Below are positions 24,239 to 37,610 of a stretch of DNA of 64,000 nucleotides, one piece after another (position 1 is the first letter of the stretch; each line of letters starts with the position of its first letter). The position numbers were made by a program, and so were the translations under genes. The notes under the pieces were generated by a model. That model did no database searches. It saw only the letters and a list, made by a program, of their open reading frames with translations, and had not been told where the DNA came from. The DNA is from Paulownia fortunei. Lineage: Eukaryota; Streptophyta; Magnoliopsida; Lamiales; Paulowniaceae. Location of the stretch: the NCBI GenBank assembly GCA_019321725.1, contig CM033120.1:372001-436000 (forward strand), given 5' to 3'.

Positions 24239-27200
24239 ATGGGTTATCTTTGTGATTTCTGTGGGGAGCAAAGATCCATTGTGTACTGTCGGTCTGATGC
24301 AGCTAGTTTATGTTTGTCCTGTGACCGCAATGTCCATTCTGCAAATGCCCTTTCAAGACGTCACTCGAGGACACTAGTTTGTGAAAGATGCAATTCTCAG
24401 CCGGCTTTTGTTAGATGTACCGAGGAAAGGATATCTCTTTGCCAGAATTGTGATTGGGTGGGGCACTCTGGTTCAAATATAAGTCCTGCACATAAGAGGC
24501 AAGCTGTTAATTGTTACTCTGGCTGCCCCTCAGCTTCAGAACTTTCTGCAATTTGGTCGTTTCTCTTAAATTTTCCTTCAGTTGGAGATTCCACTTGTGA
24601 GCAGGGGATGGGATCAATGAGCATTGCTGATAACAAGCCAAGGGAATGCCAAGGCCCCCAAGGAAAGAACAACATTGAAGATGCATCCTTTGTGGTGGAA
24701 GCTAGTGACCTGGATAATGTGGATGTGGATAAAGCAACAGTTTGGATGGAATCATTAACACGGCTTGATACCAAGTTACAGAATGCAGATATGCCGGCTG
24801 GATCTTCTAGCTCTGCTATGTGCAAGGTAGCTGTCTGTCTTAACAATTTCTTTCAGCTGCTACAGCATTTACCCTTATTATTTTCCTGGGCCTATTTGGC
24901 TTCGATTTTTTTGTACTTTTAATGGATTGATGACATCTAGAATGAAGATCTATAATTACAGCTTCTTATTTGACTTAGTCGTTTGCTGCTGTGCTAAAGC
25001 AGAGCATGTGAAACTCCCATATGACTTTATGCATAGGTTCACCCCATCCCTCTTCTTTATGGTAATTCTAGCACTGGGCAGACTAGTTAACTGCTGTAAG
25101 AATTATGAAGATGCTGCTAAGTATGAAAATTAAAAGGAAAAAGGACAAAGGAAAAGGAAATTCAAAACCTTGACTTGTCGAGCAATTCTGGGTTGCTATT
25201 CTAGCAAATGTCTTATTATCTTCCTTCTTTTTTGGATTAGACATGCTTGAATAAGACTTGATTGGTTAGTGTTGGCTAGAATTGAATCCATTTCTCATGT
25301 AGGTGAACTAGTCAAATCAAATTTTGTGTTAGGTTTAAGTAAAGTTGATTGCTAAAGGATAAGCAAGTGAGTGGATTTGACTATGTATTAGAAGAAGAGA
25401 ATCATGCATCTAAACTTTGATATTTTCATTTATGTGAAGAACAATGGGAATAGTAACTTTTGAAAATTGAAATTCTTTAGATTCTTGTGATGTTAGGAAG
25501 GGGTCAACTTTACATACTCATTCTGACCACATTTGAATTTAATGCTCTTTTTTTTTTTTTTCGGGGCGGGGGGGGGGGGGGGGTTGGTGGACTGCCCTCT
25601 CTCCTACAATAGCAAACTATTTCTATAAGTATCCTTACTCAAACCATTATTTTTAGTGTAAGAGTGTAATGATGTATAAAATTATGGTTCTCATCTAAAA
25701 ATTTGTGCCAATGAAAATAAGAATAAATAGTTAAACTTACCCTTGCCTATAAAGAACAAGATTGGATCTGTCAGAGGGTAGGAAGCTTCACTTTGACCTG
25801 AGTCTATTCCTGACCATAGAGGGAATGGAGACACCTTTCTCCAGATCTTTCATGTCTTGTAGCTGACAGATCTTCATTGAGTTCATGACTTCGGATTAAG
25901 ATGTCCTTTATGAGCTTCCTTTGTTGCCTCTCTCTCTCACTCTTCTGTATGTTAAATCAAGTAGCAGTAAAATCCTAACCTTAGACTTGGTATGGAAAAT
26001 TACTAGAAAACTGGAATTACCAAATATCCCAGGCTTGAAGCATTTTTTCTCATTTTAATAAAGAATATTATAAAGGCTAGTTAAATTGGGTAGTATTTTA
26101 GGTAGTAATTCAAAAGGGATTCTTTAGAGGTAAAAAGAGTGCCAAACTTTCCCAAACTGAAATTACCAAATATCCAGTCTTAAGTGCATTTTCTCATTTT
26201 AAAAATGAATAAAATAAAGGCTAGTCAAATTGGGGGTATTTTGGGTGGTAAATCAAAAGGGTCATTCATTTGAGGTAAAAGAGTTCTAAAGTTCCCTCTT
26301 TTAATTTTCTGTTTGCCTCTTTGTAACGTGGAAGCTACAATGGGAGATATTCAGTGACATGACAATGTAGAACCACTATCAAATTTAAATTAGCATACCA
26401 TGTATATTTCTGCTAAGGTGAGCACAAAGATGTAGAAAATAATGGTCCTTTTGCATTTTCAACTCGTTGATGGTCTATGTAGAAAACAATGGTGCTCTTT
26501 CATTTTTAACTCATTGATGGTTTATTTTTTATTTTTTACTCTTTCATTTGAAGCACTGGCAAGTATTCTCCTTTCATGTGCAGGTGTTCTTACCTGGAGA
26601 AAAGGGGCCTGCGGAATGTGAGGATGATAGTTTCTATGATGACTTTATTATGGATGAGGTTGACTTAAGTATTGAGAACTATGAAGAACTTTTTGGTGTA
26701 GCTCTTAATAATCCTGAACAGTTTTTTGATAATGATGGAATTGATGGACTATTTGGAACGAAGGACATCTCTGGTTCTGACTGTCAGGGTGCTTACCCTG
26801 CTGAGGTATTATCTGGCTGCTTCTATTGCATATTACCCTCCTTACAATTAATATTTAAAGGAAAACTTTATTGCCCCCATGTGAATTGTTGCTGAGTTAA
26901 TTTTTTGTAATATTAGATCCTTATTGCCATGTCGGTTGTTGATGTAAATTGTTCTTTAACTTAGATCCGTATTTTCATATTGCTTGTTGAGGAATCCTTG
27001 GCTTTCTATATTTCCCAACGGAAAAACACATATCAGCAAACTAACACACTTAGAAAAGCACTATATTAGAGTTGATTTAATTTTCTTTGAGAAAGAAAAG
27101 TTAAGAGTGTTTCTGAGAGAGCGAACAACAATGTGGTAATGTTGAAACTCAAGAAGCACTAGCCAATTCTATGTTGTTTTGTTCGCTGTTCCTAGAGCAC

Positions 27201-28085
27201 AAGGTGAAATTCCCTTGGATCTATGCTCTCGGCATGAAAATTATTGCTGATGTTGATATCACACCAAATGTCAGTATTACCCTTGACACAGTAAAGATGT
27301 CATTCATATACACTTTATTCTTGCACAAAGTCAAAGCTTGGTTATTGCCTACCACCTTTTCATCCTTTCTTAATTTAAATCATCTCCAATCAGCAGCACC
27401 TATTTCTGTCCCATTTTCCTTTTTGTTACATTCTCATTTTAAGACTTGCTTCCTCATCATCTCTAGTAGTGCTCCCTTATCCAACAATTGGGCCATCACT
27501 AATGATCTTTCCAATTTCGTTATTATGCGGATGAGTAAGGGACCAGAGATGAACAAATATAAGGGAATGTAACCGAGGGAATACAAATTCATTGATGATA
27601 ATCATGGCTGAATTTCTTTAGCTTCTAAATCTGTTTTCTTATGGATTTTAATGCAGGGGTATTTTTGGACTCCATGAATTGGAATTTTTTTCTGTGATTC
27701 ATGGTTAGATACTTTAATTTAACGCCCTTTTTTGTTTCTCTTTTTTTTTTAATAGTATTAACTGAGTTTTAGATTGGCTAATGTCTTTAGATTCGAGTGT
27801 AGTTCTAATTGAAGTAGGTGATTTTTGGAGCTAGTGTGAAGCAATAGGTGCAAACTTAAGTTTCTTCTTCTTTTATTATTCTATTCCTTCTTTCCTTCAA
27901 TTGTTCCAATTGTTTCTTCCACACAAAAACATCATATAATACAAAGCCATGCCTTACCCCATTCCATAGAAAACTAAAACAGCCTTGGAACCCTAAAGTA
28001 CTGTTCACAAATCATGAACAGCATCTAAACAGCCTAAGCATCTTCAAAAGTTTGGAGTTTTGACTTTGGAATACCCAATTGCTGA

Positions 28086-28132
<47 letters not shown>

Positions 28133-31100
28133 TTATTCTAGCAAAACCACCCATCAGAGCCATCGTTAAACATTGGTTCTTAAGGCAGGTGTGTGCATGC
28201 GCTCTCGCATGTCTGTTTGTGTGCTCCACTGGCATTGTGTATATGTGCAAGTATGCACATACGCATCTCTAATGAAAGGGGTATCCAACAAAAAGTTCAA
28301 AAACTGTATTTCATGCCACCTGCTGGTTATGCTCAGGGGCAAGAGAGTGGTGACCAGGAGGGCCATGCCTTCCCTAACCCTCTGAATTATTTATTTTGTT
28401 TTCTTTTCTTCAAAAATCATGTATTGCTATGTCTTTTTGCATGAAATCTGATGCCTGCCCTCCAAATTCATTTGGCCCCTGAAATTGCTTATCTTGCCGA
28501 GCTCATATCTGGATTCATTCTTAGCTTTCAGTTATTAGCTTTCTGTTGTGTTGGATGTGTAAATTAAAATGCATTTTTATAGTATGAACTTGCACCGTTG
28601 CTTATGTTTTAGTTGATTGAAACTTAAAATCTCAGTTGTTAAATTAGTGTGCTAAGGTTAATTGGTTTGGTATTTTTACATGTAAATTAATAAGAGAAGT
28701 TTACAGCTTAAATGATCCAAGTGTTTATTATTTGAAGGAGAAAGTATCTAAGCTCATTTTTGCACTGTTGTAAACTTTGGATTTCTAAAAGCAATATGAC
28801 AGCCGGCCTCACAAGAATGTGTTTCTGGTCCCCTACACCAGCTTTTATACCAACATTTGTTTCAGCTCAATAATTAATTTCTGCATATAGCATCCAACAG
28901 TTTGGAGCCTGATTGCATGATTGTATGAAGTCAACAAGCTCAATGAAGTATCTTTTTCATATAACTTTGTTAGCAGATGTCTTCTTAAAGATTTATGTTC
29001 TGGATAACTGCCTCGAAGTTTAATAGAAATAATGCCTTACTACTGAAGAGTGGGGCCCTTGGAGTGATTTTGGTGGTTTGGATGGCTTTTAGGACAAAGA
29101 GCAAAGTCTTCTGTTTGGTTATACTTCTGGCTGGATGGTACTTACAGTCATGGTCATGATAAATGGATAACTTGTGTTTTCATGCTTCTGTGCTGCTTCA
29201 TTTTCCAAAGATGAATGCGGAAATGAGGTTCACACTCTGAACCAAGGGGTGATGGGGATAAGAAAATAGAGATGCGGTAGTAACATAAGAGTCCCCTACT
29301 TTTCCTTTAGCAATGGAATAAGATACTGAATTTTGTAAAAAATATATACTTTACAATATGTCGAAAAAGATGAGTCAATTTAGTTATTCACAATTATCTG
29401 CAATTGCTATTGACATTCTATTATTGTTGGCACAAAATCTAAATCTTTTACATAGTGTAACACATGGTGTAACATCTTCGCTTATCTGTCTCGAAATCAG
29501 AAAAAGAAGGAAAAAATGGCGGAGAGGGGTTTTGTTTTCAGAAACAATTCGAAATCCTAGTAATTACGTGGGGACTTTCTTACAATCTATAATTTACTAT
29601 TTAATTATTAACTCCAGCTATACTCAATTAGTTAATGTCCTTAAATGATTTCCATTTTGTACGTTTGGTTTTGCTCATTTATATATTTATAATAATCTCT
29701 CATGAATGTATAATCATTTTAGTGTAATTCTGTGGTTGCTTGGTGCAAAGTACTCTGATCTTTAACTTTGCCCTGAGTAGCAACATGCTTTCTTGCTTTG
29801 TTTCTTTTGGGCTTCCCGATTTCAGTAACTTTATTTTCTGCTGTTAATTTTTTTGACAATTTGGGAGCTCTCAGAAATTAATAGATTTGTAGCGTGGAGA
29901 ACTTGTATTAGAGAAGCAAGGTGACTTTCTTATTCATTTTCTTCTGAATAATGATGTGGGAAAGTAAAGGCATAAATGGAGTCCGGTCCATAACCTTGGT
30001 TTTTGATGCACAAGACCTTGTTGCACTTACCAATAAGCTCTATCATTTAGTCTACAAAGAAGATATGTAATGCAGCTCCATCCTAGATTAGTATGGGATA
30101 AGACATTAAGACCTAGAGTCGAGTTATGATGAATATTTCTTACTGAGACTGATGCCTACCAAATTGTTAATTTATAGTAATCATCACATGCTTAAACTTG
30201 AGTGTCATCCTAGATTAGCATGAAATTAGATGTAAGAGTTGTAAAATGATGAATAGATCTTACTCAAAGACTGATGTCAACCAATTTGTTAATATTCCAC
30301 GGTTATATTTTCTTTTGACATTTAAATCTATTGGCATTGCTCCTCGAATTTTTTTATTTATTATTTTATTTCATGAATAACTTGATTGAGTAATGCATTG
30401 GATAAAACTTCTAAACCTTCTGATGCTTCATCTTTGGCATTGTCAGGTAGTTTTCATTTGATTGATAACAATCATCCGTGCCTTTTAGTTTTTCATTGTT
30501 CTATGGTTCTTAAATTTTGTTTTCATATAACTAATGAACTAATGGTGTCATAGAAATGGCTAATGCACTTAATTTCTTGATACTTACTAGGGATCATCAA
30601 TTGGAGGGGTGAAGATGCAACCAGCATGCAGCAATGCAGCATCTGCAGATTCAGTTATTAGCTGTAAGACAGATCCCAACTTATGTTTTATGAGGCAAGC
30701 ACACTCAGGCCTCTCATTTTCTGGCCTTACCGGAGAGAGTAGTGCTGGAGATTATCAAGATTGTGGAGTGTCATCAATGCTGTTCATGGGAGAGCCACCA
30801 TGGGGCCTTCCAGGTCCTGAAAGTTCCATGCCCCCTTCAAGCAGGAGTGATGCTGTCATGCGTTACAAGGAGAAGAAGAAGGCACGAAAGTAAGATTTTC
30901 AATTTTCACGGAATTTGTCTCTAATTTGTTAAAGTTAAGGTGAACCACGGGTAATTATTAAAGTTGATTTAACTACATTTATTTTCTTCCTAGATGATTG
31001 TGCATTTAAATGTCTTATTACTTCCAACCGAAGTTTTCAAGTACTCAAGTCATTTTCCTCTTTGGTACACTGTATATAATCAAGTGCTAGACTTATTGAG

Positions 31101-31366
31101 GGGCATTAGCCCATCCACAAGGGGAATAAAGTAATGCTTTTGGTCTTGCGCGGCTATTGCCTCCGTTTTCATTGGATGAAGTTATTATCCTTTCTTTCCT
31201 TTTAAATTCTCTTTTCAAAATTCGATGATGTGACAGATTCGAGAAGAAAGTGAGGTATGCATCTCGCAAGGCAAGAGCAGACGTAAGGAGGCGCGTGAAG
31301 GGACGCTTTGTCAAGGCTGGTGATGCTTTTGATTATGATCCATTGAACCAAAGCCGAAGCTGCTGA
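24239..31366 (+). CDS. COL9-like: CONSTANS-like B-box/CCT transcription regulator (COL9/COL10 type)
   Basis: Nuclear regulator with two B-box zinc fingers and a CCT domain. It is closest to Arabidopsis COL9/COL10 (BBX7/BBX8), a group in which COL9 is reported to delay flowering. Coding exons 24239-24826, 26584-26805, 30591-30889 and 31237-31366 give 412 aa, slightly longer than COL9. B-box 1 (residues 4-41) starts [21 protein letters not shown]-box 2 (about 47-88) contains [13 protein letters not shown] and CQNCDWVGH. The middle holds the acidic block [16 protein letters not shown] and the family block [15 protein letters not shown]. The CCT domain (about 356-399) contains [12 protein letters not shown] and [18 protein letters not shown] and is split by intron 3. 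I start at the Met of [11 protein letters not shown]. The upstream open frame lacks an ATG. Introns 1 and 2 are long (1.76 and 3.79 kb) and a leader intron is likely. Confidence 0.95.
26013..26305 (+). repeat. 146-bp tandem duplication in COL-like intron 1
   Basis: Two diverged direct copies spaced 146 bp apart. Each has AATTACCAAATATCC near the start, then TTCTCATTTTAA, AAAGGCTAGT, AAATTGGG and TCAAAAGGG. Confidence 0.8.
28089..28130 (+). repeat. (CT)21 microsatellite
   Basis: An uninterrupted CT dinucleotide run of 42 bp inside intron 2 of the COL-like gene. It is a strong candidate for length polymorphism. Confidence 0.97.
30079..30320 (+). repeat. 127-bp tandem duplication in COL-like intron 2
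   Basis: Two diverged direct copies spaced 127 bp apart. Each starts CATCCTAGATTAG and contains ATGATGAATA, CTTACT, GACTGATG and CCAA followed by TTGTTAAT. It ends about 270 bp before the exon 3 acceptor. Confidence 0.8.
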
Positions 31367-33240
31367 GTAAAGTCTTCAGCTCTTCGATTCAGGAAAGGAG
31401 CAATACTAAATTGGCGATATTAAATGACTGAAATGCATTATTTGCCCTTGCAATGACAAAATTGTCTGGTTGTATTGCTGGGGTTAAATTGGTATTGACA
31501 TATAAAGCTGGATGAAAGGAACTGATTTCCCTGTTTCTCCTTCAAGTTCTATATACATATTCGTCATGGAAAAGAAAGGAGGATATCTTACTGCATTTAC
31601 CAGCTAGAGTAGATTATTATCGCCAATGATGAAAGGGGCAACATCTTTGGCCTCTTAGGCATAACCTTACATGGTCAGCCTTCTCTTCTAGGTACAGAAT
31701 CCAGTTGTAACTTTGAGTTGTATTCGTTGTTCCAATATATTTCTGTTTCGTCCTGCTTCCCTGGCATCTCTAACTGCTGGCCAAAACATGGTGAGATGGC
31801 AAAGATATATTTATCAGGTCACGTCTGAAGATTCGACCATCATAGCTGTGGTACTCCATGTGCTGAACTTGGGGTGGTAGCATGATGGATTACAAAACGA
31901 GAAACTACCAAAAGGGTATTGTGTTCTATTCTTTTCGACTTCTTTGGTTGTTGTGGATGACATGTACAGCATAAGTCATCCATCCAATACACCTTAGGAT
32001 TATGATTTCAATCTGCAGAAACTTAATTCTTCTCTCAACTTATTTAACTGTATATGTAAGCAAACTTTTGTATTGGGATTTGGTTTATTGTATTCTCTTG
32101 CTTAGTTCCAACTCTCGAATGGAATGACATGCTTACCGACAAGTTATTTTGACTCGTTTTTTTTGGTTTATAAAAATATGCTGATTTACGTATTTGCTTA
32201 GAAAGTTACGTTGGTATGGACAATGAAATGCTTTCTCAGAAGTCTCTGTTTAGAAGTGGTTCAGGCAGTGAAAATGTGCATGGTGTGGTAGCTATTCTAA
32301 GAAATTTGCTAAAACAGACAAGACCCCCACCCCATGGCTGCTGCTAGGGAAAATCAACATATTTTCAGACTGGCTGCTATCTTAGTGAATGTCTCTACTA
32401 ATCATTTCTACATTGACATGATCATCCCTAAAGACAAACTTTATTACAAACTTTCAGAAGTTATAGAATGATTAAAGAAGGATTTTAAGTCCTCTTCACC
32501 TTTAAAGGAAAGCCTTACAAGTTATCAAAGAAAAGGTAAAGCTAAAAGAGACATTGCCCCTTGCTTATGTGCTTAAGAATGTTGGTTCGGTTATTTTTAG
32601 CGGTGTTTATTTGGTAAAATTAAAATCGAAAATTTAGTATGTTAAAAATATTATACCAATATCGAAAACGATTTATTTGAATTAATCGGTTTGATTTTTA
32701 TTGAATCTTGATTTTTGGGTTCGACAATTCAGTTAACCATTTTTAAATAAAAAAATTATAATTGTAATTTTCATTTTTTATTTTATTTTTTGTTTTGGTG
32801 AAGAAAAAAATGAAAAATAGTATAAAATAAATAATAAATATAAAAATAATGTATAATTCAATATTCTGCATGGTTTGGTAAGTTAAAACCAAAAATTGAA
32901 AATTGAATACTGAATTTTTTGTTCAAATAAAATAAAAAATATAGATACGAATTTCTCAATTTGATTTCAGTATGTACCAAATTTTTAATTATATTCAATT
33001 GGTATTAATTTCTTTATTTTTTAACTTTTATCTATTTTTTTTTTATTAAATCAAACAAGAATTGTAAAATCAGAACAGACTAGTACTGCATTGGGGTTTA
33101 TGAGAAATCAAAGGAAGTAGTGTAAAATGTATACAGGATGATGAGGTTAAGCATATGAAATTCACGTGGTACGTTTGTTGTTAGGCATCATGCAATGGGA
33201 ACTATATTTAATATATTTGGCCACCCAACACAAACTTTGA

Positions 33241-33317
<77 letters not shown>

Positions 33318-36300
33318 AAAAAACATCACTATTTCTTCAGGCAAGGTTCAATGAATATTGCAAGTGTGGAAGTCCGAGGTACAAAATCATAGATAACCCC
33401 ATGCCATGCAATCTGATTTTCACTTTTACAATTGTACTATTTCCCATAAATGCAGTGTTTGGTTTCATTTTTTGAGTCATTTTGGAAAAATATATTCTTG
33501 ATAATGGGATTAAAAAATAATTATTGAGATAAAAATGTGTTTTAATATTTTATTAAAAAAAATAATATAATATATATTAAAAAATATTTTTAATTATAAA
33601 TATTCTTTTAGGATGTTCACAGTACTATGTCGGGCATAATAGTTATTAGACAGGTGATTGGACTCGAAGAAGACGGGTGAGGTTAGGACAGCCACCAACA
33701 TCACCCATGTGTAGGATTTTCGACACCCTCCCCCGGAAAGGAGCAAGATTTCCGGGCGCCCTTAGGAGCACCCCAGATATATTAGGAAATAAAGGGTATT
33801 ATTATTCATGCTATACCAAATATACGGTACATTGATATATGAATGAAGATTAATTATTTTATTTTATAAAAATAGAATATTTAATGATGAATGTATACCA
33901 AATATATATATAAAAGATATAATATTTATAAGATCAGAGGAATTAAGAGAGTGTCTTAACTTACATGATTCTGCTCTGTCATTATCAGTAGCCAGTAAAA
34001 AAATATAAAGTGGTTGTGAGTAGAATGGATTTGGAATTGAATTTTTTCGAGTTAGAATTTATTGGGTTGGGTATTCGATTTGTTCAATACTATAAAATGC
34101 TAATTGATTCCAAACCAAAAAATAACGGGTACCCGACTAATTGGGTATCAATCGGGTTTGGGCACCTATTTGTTGGGTTTGGATTTTTTTTTCTTTTTGC
34201 TTTTTGGTTTTTTTATGCATTACTCAGGTATCCTATGAGATTTTCTGATAGGATTAGTCTACCAGAAAATAATAGTAATCAATAGTTACTGAACCTCTAT
34301 CGCATCAAGTGGAAATTCAAATAACCCTAACCGAATAGTAGTCAAATCTGGGTAAATTCGAATATACTTGTAGTTGATGATAATAAGATACACACACTGT
34401 AATTTGTAAAAACAAAATAAAAAATTTCAAATCCACTCAGAAGCATATCACGTTGTATTCATACATCTATTCTGTTATCCTCAGAGGATTTTAGAATTGG
34501 AGTGAAAGAGGTTTACCATTTATTTTATATATATATATATATATATTTATATGCTTTGATCGACTTTTATACCTTTAAATTTTACTCAAATCTCATATGA
34601 ATTGGGAAAAAGCAGTTAAAGAACTGTCCCTCAAGATTATTTTTTTACCCAACTAGAAATTTTCATTTGAATATATATTCAGGTGCACAATGGTAAGTTA
34701 TTTTAAGAGTGCGAAATTTTAAATTACATTTTAAGAATGCAAAGGACCAATGAAATCCATTTAAAGAAGTGCAAAATGCCCATTACTCATATTATTTCTT
34801 TAAATTCATCGACTTGCTTTGTGAATTTTTATGAATTAAATGTCAGATATTATTTAGGCCATAGCCAACAAAATGTAACACATTGGGGGAAAGAGGAAAG
34901 TGATAACTGTGGTGGGGTCAATAGTACTTTTAGCAGCAGTATAAATGGAGAGTTATCTTTTAAAGAAATTGATAGATCAGTATATATAATCTGTAAGACT
35001 ATATAATATACTATTTTCATATTATTTCTTGACCCCGTGCGCTAAAATTTGGTCTCTTCAGCACAATCTTGAAGGTACTTGATTTGCAAAAAGGCCTAAT
35101 TTTTTAGCTCACCTTGTAAGTTATTGTATGGTTTTCTGTCTTCAAAAAAGGAGCTTTCTTTGGTTTCTTGGAAACAGATAGGACTCTTTTCCCTTTCACT
35201 TCTTGGTGGGTTTTCATGGGGGAAGTTGGAATTATATTTTGGGGATCTATAGTTTCTAATTTTGTGTGGATCTTTCCTTTTTTAAGGCTATGTTGTTTAG
35301 TTTATTCTTGATTGCTGCTCCTGTGGTTCTGTTTTGGTTATGACCTTGATTTGATTTAGCTACTGTTGTATAATTAATTTCTGATTCTTTAAGATGGATG
35401 GTTAATAATTATTTGCATCTATGTGTTCATAATTAATTCTAAATTGTTCTTTCCAACCAAGTTGAGAATCCTTTCAGAAGTTCCTTAGCTTTTCTTGAGT
35501 CTTTTGGGTTTCGTTTCTTTTTATTCAGGAGAATCATAATATATGTATATTTTGTGGCTCAAATTCCAGAGGTTCCTTGTTTCTTTCCTTTTTTTCTTTC
35601 CTTCCTTCCTTTTTCTGTTTTTTTTTTTTAAGAAGTGGGGTTGGGGGAAGAAAATGGAAAAAGAAAAGTAGAATTCTGGAAAATGAATGTCTTATTCTGT
35701 ATTAGACGCGTGTCAATCTTAAGATTCTCAGCTTATCTGCTTTGCAATAGTTCTGTTGTTCTGTTTCACCATCTGTAATGTGGGGTGAGGTTCCCCCTCA
35801 CCCTTTGCTTGCTGCCAAGACACTTGTCAGTTTATTGATTGGTGGGTACCAGATATATTTTACCCTGTTCCCTGAGACACTAACTGTGAAAGAGCCCCTC
35901 TTGATTTGCAGTTGTACAATTGATTGATTTGTTTGGCCTTCTAAAGCTGGTTGCTTTTGTTTATATGCAGTTAGAAGCATTATCTTGGTAGAGTTGGTTG
36001 ATTGAACTACTCCTATTAAACCAGAAAGTAAGTGTATGCATCTGTTGGACTTTATTTCTTTTGTGTAATGGGATAAAACTATGTCGAATGTTTCTCAACC
36101 ATAGTACAATGTTATAGTTATGGCTCCAACAATCAAAATGTTATCTGTAAGCTTTGCGAGATGGTTGCCAGTTCATTTCTTGAAAATGCTCTTCCACTGG
36201 ATGTATGAGCTTTTCAAAAACTGAGTGTATTTTGTTTGGTTCCAGAAGATAATTTGAAAGACGAAAGCCACTTTACCTTTTTGTGTATTTGTGGAAGATA

Positions 36301-36589
36301 ACTCAGATTCTATTAATGTATCCATTAATAAATTGCCTCACCGAGTAGAAATAGGAAGGTCGGGCCCAGAGAGTGAGGACCATTTTTATCCTATCATCTG
36401 AAAAGGGGAAAGAAGAAAGTCTGAGATGGCTTTATTGTGTTTTTAGTACCTCTTCAAAGTAGATTCTGGCACAGGGGAATAACTTTGGTTTAAGTTTTTT
36501 CAGTTTGCTTGTGTTATGTATTCTTTCTTTTGCTTTTCATATCACTTTGGCTGAGTCAATACTTGCAATTTTCCACTAGGTCCCTCAAA
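31367..36589. other. Intergenic region between COL-like and XERICO-like genes
   Basis: Starts with the COL-like 3' UTR. It also contains an AT-rich MITE-like block with GGTTTGAT/ATTCAGTTAACC-type ends (about 32585-33010), a compound microsatellite (33242-33316), an unexplained GC-rich island (33605-33785) and the promoter and leader of the XERICO-like gene. The leader is probably spliced: CTTGAAGGTACTT near 35070 could be a donor, and TTTTCCACTAG ending at 36579 is a good acceptor only 10 bp before the ATG. I see no other gene. Confidence 0.5.
33242..33316 (+). repeat. (TA)n(TG)n compound microsatellite
   Basis: About 22 TA units run directly into about 15 TG units. Such compound runs are highly mutable. 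Confidence 0.95.
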
Positions 36590-37045
36590 ATGGCTATTTC
36601 TTCTTATCCAACTCCAGCTGATGCTGGAGTACTCTGTGTAATTCTGGTGAACACAGCAATATCGATATCCATTGTCAAGGAGATTGTTCGCTCTATACTG
36701 CATGTCATTGGTATTCGTATTGCATCATGGGAGGAACTCTCTGTGGAGCCCTCAGACTCAGCTGAATGTCACAGAAGTCCCTCAGAATCATACATGGAGG
36801 AGTTCCGAAGCCAAATACCAGCAATGCGGTATGACTCAATTTCGATATGCGACTGCCTCACACAAGAGTGCTCTATCTGCCTGACTGAATTTGAGCCAAA
36901 TGCAGAGGTTAACCACCTTTCTTGTGGACATGTTTTCCATAAGTTGTGCCTGGAGAAGTGGTTAAATTATTGGAACACCACGTGCCCTCTTTGTCGGAAT
37001 TACATGATGCCTCAAGAAGTGGAAGAAGATGCTTGTCCTATGTGA
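36590..37045 (+). CDS. XERICO-like RING-H2 E3 ubiquitin ligase
   Basis: Small membrane-anchored RING-H2 protein of 151 aa resembling Arabidopsis XERICO (At2g04240). XERICO is linked to abscisic-acid accumulation and drought tolerance through ubiquitin ligation. Residues about 13-33 (GVLCVILVNTAISISIVKEI) form the N-terminal hydrophobic helix typical of the family. SYMEEFRSQIP corresponds to the conserved SYLEEFR element. The RING-H2 ligands are C94, C97, C112, H114, H117, C120, C132 and C135, all present, in CSICLTEF, CGHVFHKLCLEKW and CPLC. The coding region has no intron. I start at the ATG giving MAISSYPTPADAG, because the open sequence before it has no in-frame ATG. It is convergent with the small serine-rich gene, 565 bp away. 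Substrate and exact role are inferred from family only. Confidence 0.92.
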   Translation: MAISSYPTPADAGVLCVILVNTAISISIVKEIVRSILHVIGIRIASWEELSVEPSDSAECHRSPSESYMEEFRSQIPAMRYDSISICDCLTQECSICLTEFEPNAEVNHLSCGHVFHKLCLEKWLNYWNTTCPLCRNYMMPQEVEEDACPM

Positions 37046-37610
37046 GTATTTCAAAAGAATCCTCTTTGAGGAAGCTCTGGGTGTACAGCATAGTGTGTAC
37101 AGACTATTGATAAAATTTACAGACATCAGGTTATGTGTCTGATGCCTATCTTTAGCTGCCAATGTTTTGCGTCCTCTTGAAGTGACGGGTCAGCGTGACT
37201 GATATTTGTATTGTATATGTTGTAAAAGGCTTCTGAAACTCTATGCAGTAGCGTTATTTAACATCATCCTCTTTTTGTTCTAATAGCATTATCATGGTGC
37301 AACTTAGTTAACCTTTTATGCTAAGGTAGGAGAACCTTTAATGGGGTAACTAGTTAGGGAAGATGTCTTTGTGTATGCATACGGTGATTGAGTGGGCTAA
37401 CACAGAGGTATCATGTCTGCTGATATAGATACACTTGCACTCATGTCTCTGTATAACTAGCTACAAATGGAGAGAGGAGAATCTATAGGAACTTCATAGA
37501 CTGATGGTCATTGAACTGAAACAAATCAACAAATTGCACAAGCTATAAAAATGGGAATCCAGAAAGACCAAGAAGCAATATGAACACAATATATCTAGAG
37601 TCTCTTCATA

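Noticed and set aside
27171..27572. Plus-strand 133-codon frame inside COL-like intron 2
   Set aside because: No family features, Ser/Phe/Leu-rich translation of T-rich intronic DNA, no splice evidence. It begins with a non-ATG codon or an internal Met only.
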